Positions 57,568-64,000 of a stretch of DNA of 64,000 bases are shown piece by piece. The stretch lies in NCBI RefSeq assembly GCF_003751445.1, contig NZ_RJUU01000003.1, forward strand, positions 806,001 to 870,000, written 5' to 3'. This DNA is from Streptomyces sp. 840.1 (GTDB lineage Bacteria > Actinomycetota > Actinomycetes > Streptomycetales > Streptomycetaceae). Under the pieces are notes generated by a model. It ran no database searches. It had not been told where the DNA came from and saw nothing but the letters and a program-made list of their open reading frames with translations. A program made the translations under genes and the position numbers. The stretch's first letter is position 1; every line of letters begins with the position of its first letter.

Positions 57568-58782
57568 ATGAGCTACTTCTCCCTCGCCCTCACCGAGGAG
57601 CAGCAGGACCTGCGCAACTGGGTACACGGCTTCGCCGCCCAGGTGGTGCGCCCGGCGGCCGCCGAATGGGACGCCCGCGAGGAGACTCCCTGGCCGGTCA
57701 TCCAGGAGGCGGCCCGGATCGGTCTGTACGGCTTCGAGTCACTGGCCGACATGTACGGCGACCCGACGGGGCTCTCCCTCCAGATAGCCAACGAGGAGCT
57801 GTTCTGGGGCGATGCCGGAATCGGCATGGCGCTCTTCGGCACCTCCCTCGCCGTCGCCGGGATCTTCGCCTCCGGCACCCCGGACCAGCTCGCCGAGTGG
57901 GTTCCGCAGTGCTACGGGGACGAGGACGACCCCAAGGTGGCGGCGTTCTGCGTCTCCGAACCGCAGGCCGGCTCGGACGTCTCCGCGATGGCCACGAAAG
58001 CCCGTTACGACGAGGCCAGGGACGAGTGGGTGATCTCCGGCCAGAAGGCGTGGATCACCAACGGCGGGATCGCCGGCGTCCATGTGGTCGTCGCCTCGGT
58101 GGACCCGGCGCTGGGCGCCCGCGGGCAGGCCGCGTTCATCGTGCCGCCCGCCACGAAGGGCCTGGCGGCGAGCCGCACCATCAAGAAGCTCGGCCTGCGC
58201 GCCTCACACACCGCGGACGTCTTCCTGGACGACGTCCGGGTCCCCGGACACTGCCTGCTCGGCGGGAAGGAGAAGCTCGACGCCCGCCTGGCCCGCGCCC
58301 GCGAGGGCGGCAACGGCAAGGGGCAGGCGGCGATGGCCACCTTCGAGGTCAGCCGCCCCACGGTCGGCGCCCAGGCGCTCGGCATCGCGCGCGCGGCGTA
58401 CGAGTACGCGCTGGAGTACGCCGGTCAGCGCGAGGCGTTCGGCCGGCCCATCATCGAGAACCAGTCGATCGCCTTCGCGCTCGCCGACATCCGTACCGAG
58501 ATCGAGTCCGTGCGGCTGCTGATCTGGCAGGCCGCCTGGATGGCCCGCAACGACCGCACGTTCGACGCGGGGCAGGGCTCCATGTCCAAGCTCCGGGCCG
58601 GTGAACTCGCCGTGTCGGCCACCGAGAAGGCCGTGCAGATCCTCGGCGGCGCCGGGTACAGCCGGGAGCATCCGGTCGAGCGGATGTACCGCGACGCCAA
58701 GATCTACACGATCTTCGAGGGGACCAGCGAGATCCAGCGCCTGGTCATCGCACGGGCGATCTCGGGCCGCCACATCCGCTGA
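57568..58782 (+). CDS. Acyl-CoA dehydrogenase family protein
   Basis: A 404-residue FAD enzyme that oxidises acyl-CoA to enoyl-CoA (first step of beta-oxidation, or a steroid side-chain relative). Motifs: FCVSEPQAGSDVSAM (N-terminal flavin/CoA loop), WITNGGIAGVHVVVA, and GRPIIENQSIAFALADIRTE in the C-terminal helical domain, with catalytic Glu likely in YTIFEGTSEIQRLVIARAI. Coupled to the SCP2 gene. With the mce operon and P450 nearby, a sterol- or lipid-degrading role is plausible. Confidence 0.88.
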   Translation: MSYFSLALTEEQQDLRNWVHGFAAQVVRPAAAEWDAREETPWPVIQEAARIGLYGFESLADMYGDPTGLSLQIANEELFWGDAGIGMALFGTSLAVAGIFASGTPDQLAEWVPQCYGDEDDPKVAAFCVSEPQAGSDVSAMATKARYDEARDEWVISGQKAWITNGGIAGVHVVVASVDPALGARGQAAFIVPPATKGLAASRTIKKLGLRASHTADVFLDDVRVPGHCLLGGKEKLDARLARAREGGNGKGQAAMATFEVSRPTVGAQALGIARAAYEYALEYAGQREAFGRPIIENQSIAFALADIRTEIESVRLLIWQAAWMARNDRTFDAGQGSMSKLRAGELAVSATEKAVQILGGAGYSREHPVERMYRDAKIYTIFEGTSEIQRLVIARAISGRHIR

Positions 58783-58822
58783 ACCCGTACGCGGCGCCCG
58801 CCGCCGGGACGCCGTCCGGGGG

Positions 58823-58839
58823 CTCCGGGGCCCCCGGAG
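58823..58839. terminator. Bidirectional terminator between convergent genes
   Basis: CTCCGG (58823-58828) pairs with CCGGAG (58834-58839), with GC-rich inner sequence, in the 57-base gap between the acyl-CoA dehydrogenase (rightward) and the P450 gene (leftward). Confidence 0.5.
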
Positions 58840-60093
58840 TCACCCCGCGACCGGGGTGAAGCGGACAGGCAGCGACCTCGGCCCCCGGGTGAAGACGCCC
58901 TGCTCGGACGGGGTGAATCCGTCCGCGAGCCGTACGTCGGGCATCGCGTCCAGCAACTGGTTGACCCCGGTCTCCACCTCGGCCCTGGCCAGCAGCGCGC
59001 CCACGCAGAAGTGCCGTCCCAGGGCGAACGCCAGATGGTCGGCCGCAGCGGAGAACGCCGTGGTGCTGGTCAGGTCCGTGCGGAAGATGTCGAACCGGTC
59101 CGGGTCGCGGTACCGGGACGCGTCCCGGTTGGCCGCCCCGATCAGACAGGTGACGGTCGATCCCGCCGGCACCCGGCCGCCGCCGAGCTCCACCTCGATG
59201 GCGGTCTGACGCATGATCATGTGCACCGGCGGGGTGTAGCGCAGCGTCTCCGCGAAGGCCCGGTCGACGAGGCCGCGGTCCTGCCGTACGGCCGCGAGCT
59301 GCTCGGGGTGGGTCAGCAGGTTGGCGAAGATCGAGGCGATGGCCTTGTCGGTGGTCTCGCCGCCCGCGGCCAGCAGCAGGCTGCAGAAGGCCTTGATGTC
59401 CTCGTCGCTCATCCGTACGCCGTCGACCTCGGCCGCACAGAGGGCGGAGAGCAGGTCGTCGCCGGGGGCGGCCCGGCGCTCCTGGATGACCGGGATCATG
59501 TACTCGGCGAACTCCTGCCGGGTGCGCTCGCCGGCGGCCGCCACCGCGGGATCACCCGCCAGGTTGCCGAGGAAGGCGATCACGCTGGTGTACCAGCCGT
59601 GGAAGCGGTCGTGGTCCGCCTTGTCCAGGCCGAGCATGTCCGCGATGACCAGGACGGGCAGCCGCGTCGCGAACGCGCCGACGAGATCGGCCTCGCCGGT
59701 GTGCCGGAAGGTGTCGATCAGCTCGCGGGTGTTGCGCTCGATGACCGGGAGGAACTTCTCCTGCAGGTCGCTGCCCCGGAAGGCCGGGGCGACCAGGGCC
59801 CGGCGCACCGCGTGCTCGCGGCCGCTGAGCTGGAGAATGGTCCTGCCGTGGACGGGTTCGATCTGCCAGTCGTAGTTGTCGGTGGTGAACTCCCCCGCCC
59901 TGTCCTTGAAGACCCGCTCGACGTCCTCGTAGCGGGAGACGATGTAGCTGTTCATGGCTTCGTGCCTGATCAGCGGGGCGCTGTCGCGCATGATCCGGTA
60001 GGCCCCGTAGGGGTCGGCGGCGAAGGCGGGCGAGAGAATGTCTGGCACGGACGGCTCGTGCGGGGCGAGCGACTCCTGCGGGGCGGACGTCAT
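58840..60093 (-). CDS. Cytochrome P450
   Basis: A 417-residue soluble heme monooxygenase. I-helix oxygen-binding region LLLAAGGETTDKAIASIFAN, K-helix ExxR in AETLRYTPP, and the heme loop FALGRHFCVGALLARAE with Cys363. Actinobacterial class I P450 needing ferredoxin and reductase from elsewhere. The substrate is not predictable; AAGGETT instead of AGxxT-type AGHET marks a variant I-helix. ATG at 60093 follows TTGGAG. Divergent from the ATP-grasp-like gene. Confidence 0.9.
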   Translation of the reverse strand: MTSAPQESLAPHEPSVPDILSPAFAADPYGAYRIMRDSAPLIRHEAMNSYIVSRYEDVERVFKDRAGEFTTDNYDWQIEPVHGRTILQLSGREHAVRRALVAPAFRGSDLQEKFLPVIERNTRELIDTFRHTGEADLVGAFATRLPVLVIADMLGLDKADHDRFHGWYTSVIAFLGNLAGDPAVAAAGERTRQEFAEYMIPVIQERRAAPGDDLLSALCAAEVDGVRMSDEDIKAFCSLLLAAGGETTDKAIASIFANLLTHPEQLAAVRQDRGLVDRAFAETLRYTPPVHMIMRQTAIEVELGGGRVPAGSTVTCLIGAANRDASRYRDPDRFDIFRTDLTSTTAFSAAADHLAFALGRHFCVGALLARAEVETGVNQLLDAMPDVRLADGFTPSEQGVFTRGPRSLPVRFTPVAG

Positions 60094-60108
60094 GGCGCTC
60101 CAAGGTCG

Positions 60109-60137
60109 TTGACGGACAACGCCGTCCAGGTTATTGA
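60109..60137 (+). promoter_or_regulatory. Possible rightward promoter in P450/ATP-grasp spacer
   Basis: TTGACG (60109-60114) and TATTGA (60132-60137) are separated by 17 bases, about 38 bases upstream of the ATP-grasp-like start. The -10 match is weak. Confidence 0.3.
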
Positions 60138-60174
60138 CCACCCGTCCGCTCACCCACCCCCTGGGGGAAACCCG

Positions 60175-61002
60175 ATGGCCACCGGCTCGCGCCCGTCCGT
60201 CCTCTTCGTCACCGATCTGGCCTACGAGGCACGTGGGCGCCGCTACTGCGACGAGGACATCTTCCTGAGCTCCCGGCTGCGAGCGGACTTCGACACCGCG
60301 CTCTGCCATCCGCGTGACGCCGCCGCGCTGCTGGACGGCTTCGACGTGGCCGTCGTACGCAACAGCGGCCCGGTGCTGCACTACCAGGACGCCTACGACG
60401 CGTTCCGCGCACGGGCCGGGGAGCTGGGCGCCCGGGTCTACAACCCGCTGACCGGGCGGGGTGACATGGCGGGCAAGCAGTACCTGGTCGACCTGAGCCG
60501 CGCCGGGTATCCGGTCATCCCGACGGTGGACCGGGTGGCGGACCTGGGACTGCTGCCGGAGGCCGACGGCTACGTGGTCAAGCCGAAGCTGGGCGCGGAC
60601 TCGGTCGGCCTGCGCTTCGTCCGCACTCCCGCCCTGGCGCCCGACGCGGACGGGACGCAGCTGGTCCAGCCCCGGATCGACTTCCGCTACGAGGTGTCCT
60701 TCTACTTCGTCGACCACGACTTCCAGTACGCGCTGTACGCGCCGCACCCGGACCGGCGGTGGGTGCTGGAGCCGTACGGGGCCAGTGAGCAGGACCTCGG
60801 GTTCGCCCGGTCCTTCGTGGCGTGGAACACCCTCGACCACGGCATCCAGCGGGTCGACGCGTGCCGGACGGCCGACGGTGAGCTGCTGCTCGCCGAGCTG
60901 GAGGACCTCAATCCGTATCTCTCGCTGGACCGGGTGGCGGAGCCGGTGCGGGAGGCGTTCGTGACCCGGATGACGGCCTCCCTGCGGGATGTGCTGGCCT
61001 GA
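60175..61002 (+). CDS. ATP-grasp-like ligase
   Basis: A 275-residue protein whose N-terminal half resembles a pre-ATP-grasp domain (VLFVTDLAYEARGRRYCDED) and whose middle has YVVKPKLGADSVGLRFVRTP, the Lys-containing ATP-binding strand. LVQPRIDFRYEVSFYFVDHD and LLLAELEDLNPYLSLDRV correspond to the metal-binding end of the fold. ATP-grasp enzymes join carboxylates to amines or thiols. It might tailor a small molecule with the P450 and exporter nearby, but the reaction is not known. ATG at 60175 after GGGGGAAA. Confidence 0.6.
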   Translation: MATGSRPSVLFVTDLAYEARGRRYCDEDIFLSSRLRADFDTALCHPRDAAALLDGFDVAVVRNSGPVLHYQDAYDAFRARAGELGARVYNPLTGRGDMAGKQYLVDLSRAGYPVIPTVDRVADLGLLPEADGYVVKPKLGADSVGLRFVRTPALAPDADGTQLVQPRIDFRYEVSFYFVDHDFQYALYAPHPDRRWVLEPYGASEQDLGFARSFVAWNTLDHGIQRVDACRTADGELLLAELEDLNPYLSLDRVAEPVREAFVTRMTASLRDVLA

Positions 61003-61060
61003 CCACACGTCCGGCCGCCCCCGGCATGCGGGTGACAGGGCGCGGTGTGAGGGTGCAGAC

Positions 61061-63133
61061 GTGACCACTGCCAGCGAGACCGCCCCCGCCGCGCAGAGTG
61101 CCGCCGCGCCGCCCCTGCTCGATCCGCGACGCCGGAACATCGTCTTCGCCACGATCGTGCTGGGGATTCTGCTGGCCGCGCTGGACCAGACGATCGTGGG
61201 GACCGCGCTGCCCACGATCGTCTCGGATCTGGGGGGCGCCGCCCATATGTCCTGGGTGGTCACGGCGTATCTGCTCGCCGAGACGGTGGCGACGGTCCTG
61301 GTCGGGAAGTTCGGCGACCTGTTCGGCCGGAAGATCGTCTTCCAGCTGTCCGCGATCATCTTCATCACCGGTTCGTTCCTGTGCGGCCTCGCGACGAACA
61401 TGACGCTGCTGATCGTGTGGCGGGGTCTCCAGGGCATCGGGGCCGGCGGGCTCATGGTCACCTCGATGGCACTGATCGCGGACGTCATCCCGCTGCGCGA
61501 CCGGGGCAAGTACCAGGGTGCGATCGGTGCCGTGTTCGGGGTCTCCACGGTCATCGGGCCGCTGCTCGGCGGGCTGTTCACCGACCACCTGACCTGGCGG
61601 TGGGCGTTCTACGTCAATGTGCCGATCGCCATCGTGGTGGTCATCGCCGCGGCCCGCACCATCCCGTCCGTGAAGGCCGCGGGGCGTCCGGTCATCGACT
61701 ACCTGGGCATCGCCATGGTCACGATCGGGGCGAGCTCCCTGATCCTGGCGACGAGCTGGGGCGGCAACCAGTACGCCTGGGGCTCCCCCGTCATCATCGG
61801 CCTGTTCGCACTCGGGCTGGTCGCGCTCGCGCTCTTCTGCCTCGTGGAGTTCCGGGCGAAGGAACCGATGCTGCCGATGCGGCTGTTCGGGAACCCGGTC
61901 TTCACGGTCTGTTCGATCCTCAGCTTCATCGTGGGATTCGCGATGCTCGGCGCGATGATCTTCCTGCCGACGTACCTGCAGTACGTGGACGGGGACTCCG
62001 CGACCCTCTCCGGCGTCCGGACGCTGCCCATGGTCATCGGTCTGCTGGTGGCTTCGGTGGTCAGCGGCAACGTGGTCAGCAAGACCGGCCGCTACCGGAT
62101 CTTCCCGATCGTCGGCTCGCTGGTCATGGCGGCCGGTCTGTTCCTGCTCTCCCGGATGGGCCCGGACAGCGGGGTGTGGCTGGAGTCCCTGTACATGCTG
62201 GTGCTCGGGCTCGGCATCGGACTGTCCATGCAGGTGCTGACGATCGCGGTGCAGAACACCGTCGACTACTCGGACCTGGGCACGGCGACCTCGGGCGTGA
62301 CGTTCTTCCGCACCCTGGGCAGCGCCTTCGGCACCGCGGTGTTCGGCACGATCTACGCCAACACGCTCGGCCCCAACCTCAGGGACGGGATCGCGTCGGC
62401 GGCGCGGGCCGGCGGCAACCCCGCGGTGCTGGCGAAGGCCTCGCAGAGCCCGGAGGGCCTGCACTCGCTGCCCGGCGCGCAGTCGGCGCCGCTGGCCCAG
62501 GCGTACGCCGACACCCTGCACACGGTGTTCCTGTGGACGGTGCCGGTCGCGGTGCTCGGCTTCCTCGTCGCGCTCTTCCTCAAGGAGGTGAAGCTGCGCG
62601 ACACGGTGCGGGCCGGCTCCACCGACATGGGCGAGGGATTCGCCTCACCGAACACCGGGGACTCGGCCCGGCTCCTGGAGTTCTCGGTGGCCAAGGTCCT
62701 GCGGCGGGTCGACCCGGACACGGCCCGCCGGATCATCGCGGAATCGGACACCCGGCTCGACATGGCGGGGGCCTGGGCGGTGATGCAGGTCGAGCTGTTC
62801 ACCCGGATGGTCGGCCATGCCGGGCTCCGGCTGATCGCGGCCCGGCACCGCATTCCGCCGGAGGTACTGGTGCCCGTCTTCGACCGGATGATCGAGGAGG
62901 GCTACCTCACCGGGGACGGCCACCTCTTCGCCCACACCGACGCGGGCAGCAGGGAGGCCGCGACCATCACGGACGCCTGGGCGACCTGGCTCAACGACCA
63001 GCTCGGCCACGACGGCGAGCGCCCGGACGACGTCCGCCTGCGCGCCGCGGTCGACGTCATCGCCAAGCGGCTCCTGGCCGAGGACCTCACGCAGGAGCTG
63101 TCCCCGGCCGCCCCGGCGGGCGCGCCGGTCTGA
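61061..63133 (+). CDS. DHA2 (EmrB/QacA) MFS exporter with extra C-terminal domain
   Basis: A 690-residue protein. The first 530 residues are a 14-helix MFS drug exporter with LDQTIVGTALPTIVSDLGG and GVSTVIGPLLGGLFTDHLTW motif C. The remaining 150 residues (from about LLEFSVAKVLRRVDPDTARR) are soluble and resemble a winged-helix/MarR-like extension (VPVFDRMIEEGYLTGDGHLF). Typical DHA2 proteins are near 500 residues, so this is a fusion. Likely exports drug or pathway product and may sense it. GTG at 61061. Confidence 0.85.
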   Translation: MTTASETAPAAQSAAAPPLLDPRRRNIVFATIVLGILLAALDQTIVGTALPTIVSDLGGAAHMSWVVTAYLLAETVATVLVGKFGDLFGRKIVFQLSAIIFITGSFLCGLATNMTLLIVWRGLQGIGAGGLMVTSMALIADVIPLRDRGKYQGAIGAVFGVSTVIGPLLGGLFTDHLTWRWAFYVNVPIAIVVVIAAARTIPSVKAAGRPVIDYLGIAMVTIGASSLILATSWGGNQYAWGSPVIIGLFALGLVALALFCLVEFRAKEPMLPMRLFGNPVFTVCSILSFIVGFAMLGAMIFLPTYLQYVDGDSATLSGVRTLPMVIGLLVASVVSGNVVSKTGRYRIFPIVGSLVMAAGLFLLSRMGPDSGVWLESLYMLVLGLGIGLSMQVLTIAVQNTVDYSDLGTATSGVTFFRTLGSAFGTAVFGTIYANTLGPNLRDGIASAARAGGNPAVLAKASQSPEGLHSLPGAQSAPLAQAYADTLHTVFLWTVPVAVLGFLVALFLKEVKLRDTVRAGSTDMGEGFASPNTGDSARLLEFSVAKVLRRVDPDTARRIIAESDTRLDMAGAWAVMQVELFTRMVGHAGLRLIAARHRIPPEVLVPVFDRMIEEGYLTGDGHLFAHTDAGSREAATITDAWATWLNDQLGHDGERPDDVRLRAAVDVIAKRLLAEDLTQELSPAAPAGAPV

Positions 63134-63162
63134 GCCGGGCGGATCAGCCGGTGCCCGGCAGG

Positions 63163-63618
63163 TCAGTCGGTGTCGACCGCCGACTCGTAGACCCAGGCGC
63201 CCCCGTGCCGGACGAAGCGGCTCTTCTCGTACAGCGAGTCGGCGCGGCCGTTGTCCCTGAAGTGCGCCCGGAAGGTGACCGTGCCCGTGGTGTGGAAGGC
63301 GCTGCCCTCCGTCGTCCCCAGGATCTCCAGCCGCTCCCAGCGCGTCCCCGGATCCAGGTCGAGGGTGTCCGGCCGGGTGCCGGGGTGCCAGGTGCGCAGC
63401 AGATAGGCGGCGTCCCGGACGGCGAAGGCCGCGTACCGCGAGCGCATCAGCGCCTCACAGGTCGGTGCGGCGGCCCCGGCGTGCAGCCTCCCGCAGCACG
63501 CGGCGTACTCGGCGGGCAGTCCGCACGGGCACGGCGATGCCGCGGTGATCACGGCTGCGGGAGCGGGGCGGGTCCTCGCGGAGGACGGCCGCCGGGAGTG
63601 GGAGGTGCGTCGGGACAT
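63163..63618 (-). CDS. YchJ-like SEC-C motif protein
   Basis: A 151-residue protein with the UPF0225/YchJ layout: a zinc-binding SEC-C segment (SPCPCGLPAEYAACCGRLHA) and a conserved core EALMRSRYAAFAVRDAAYLL with TWHPGTRP. The latter part has an NTF2-like shape. Role unknown; linked in other bacteria to secretion or metal binding. The N-terminal 22 residues are basic and poorly conserved-looking, so the start may be further downstream. Confidence 0.8.
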   Translation of the reverse strand: MSRRTSHSRRPSSARTRPAPAAVITAASPCPCGLPAEYAACCGRLHAGAAAPTCEALMRSRYAAFAVRDAAYLLRTWHPGTRPDTLDLDPGTRWERLEILGTTEGSAFHTTGTVTFRAHFRDNGRADSLYEKSRFVRHGGAWVYESAVDTD

Positions 63619-63667
63619 GGGTCCATTGTGGCCTGCGGGAGCGCCGGGCGGGCAGCCGGGCGGGCCG

Positions 63668-63904
63668 TCACGTCAGCAGGAAGTCCGCCTGGCCCGACTT
63701 GGCTCCCTGGATGAACGCGGCGATCTCGCGGTGGGTGTAGATCAGGGCGGGGCCGTCCGGGTCGGCGGACTGGCGCATGGCGATCCGTCCGTCGGACAGC
63801 TTCATCGCCTCGACACAGTTGCCGCCGTTGCCGCCGCTCCACGGCTTGTACCAGCCCTCGGCGCCGAGCTCGGCGGCCGGCATGCCGTTGTATATGGGTG
63901 TCAT
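63668..63904 (-). CDS. DUF397 domain protein (second)
   Basis: A 78-residue DUF397 protein: NGGNCVEAMKLSDGRIAMRQ (family core) and SADPDGPALIYTHREIAAFI with a C-terminal GAKSGQADFLL helix. ATG at 63904 follows AAGGAG; a GTG three bases upstream is also possible. It starts one base into the stop of the upstream gene, which should encode its DUF5753 partner. Confidence 0.88.
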   Translation of the reverse strand: MTPIYNGMPAAELGAEGWYKPWSGGNGGNCVEAMKLSDGRIAMRQSADPDGPALIYTHREIAAFIQGAKSGQADFLLT

Positions 63905-64000
63905 CACAGCTCCTTGCGGAAGCCCCGGAGGATTTCCTTCGTGCGTTGTGCAGTCGCGGCCTGGGCCGCCATACGGTCCATGACCTCCAGGTAGGAGGCC
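63904..64000 (-). CDS. 3' end of a gene, probably HTH-DUF5753 regulator (partial)
   Basis: The last 31 codons of a leftward gene cut by the window edge, with high-GC codon use and product end ASYLEVMDRMAAQAATAQRT then KEILRGFRKEL. Too short to identify by itself. Its one-base stop-start overlap with a DUF397 gene makes a DUF5753-type regulator the probable identity. Confidence 0.5.
   Translation of the reverse strand, partial: ASYLEVMDRMAAQAATAQRTKEILRGFRKEL

Noticed and set aside
1..64000. tRNA, rRNA, transposase, integrase or phage genes
   Set aside because: None recognised by reading both strands; a tRNAscan or profile search would be needed to exclude short RNA genes completely.

Overview
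The window is high-GC actinobacterial chromosome, almost certainly Streptomyces or a close relative. Evidence: extreme third-position GC, frequent GTG starts, ATGA/GTGA stop-start overlaps, a WhiB-family regulator, DUF5753/DUF397 pairs with a spoIIAB-like ATPase, a GH46 chitosanase, a two-domain laccase and a complete mce operon. No rRNA, tRNA, CRISPR array, insertion sequence or phage was recognised, and both ends cut through chromosome.

Layout. 0.3-8.1 kb: ABC-F ATPase, MarR/amidohydrolase divergent pair, TetR regulator, and an overlapping MFS / 2-hydroxyacid dehydrogenase / metallo-hydrolase operon. 8.4-11.7 kb: a gene remnant, an XRE-cupin regulator divergent from a DMT transporter, a PaiB-like protein and a B3/4 protein. 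12.1-13.8 kb: a WhiJ-type cluster (ATPase, HTH-DUF5753, DUF397). 14.0-17.3 kb: acyl-ACP desaturase, chitosanase, WhiB-family protein, VOC protein. 17.4-23.3 kb: a leftward organosulfur operon (DszB-like desulfinase, SsuA, SsuC, SsuB, a second SsuA-like protein without signal peptide, SsuD) preceded by a 36-residue leader peptide ending in Ala-Cys-Arg and divergent from an IclR regulator. 24.4-27.7 kb: SNF2 helicase, a tiny membrane protein and an Mrr-type nuclease. 27.7-33.8 kb: secreted redox genes (small laccase; ThuA plus PQQ sugar dehydrogenase; cupredoxin plus Ig-like repeats plus DUF1080). 33.8-37.1 kb: LigD-type polymerase coupled to a DUF3533 membrane protein, divergent from an ATP-dependent DNA ligase.

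37.1-50.6 kb is one leftward mce lipid-import operon: mceG, yrbE-A, yrbE-B, mceA-F, four Mce-associated proteins that form two repeated pairs, and a lytic transglycosylase. Upstream of it (51.2-54.4 kb) are three secreted proteins of unknown function, then 0.9 kb without a gene. A PucR-type regulator, a small protein, an SCP2 sterol-carrier protein and an acyl-CoA dehydrogenase follow, with three TTAC(T)-N4-(A)GTAA boxes. The last part holds a cytochrome P450 divergent from an ATP-grasp-like protein, a DHA2 exporter with an added C-terminal domain, a YchJ protein, and a second DUF397 gene with the end of its partner.

The parts most worth attention are the leader-controlled desulfinase/sulfonate operon, the laccase/PQQ/cupredoxin group, and the mce operon with its satellite secreted proteins. 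All functional statements are homology inferences from motif reading; no database search was run.
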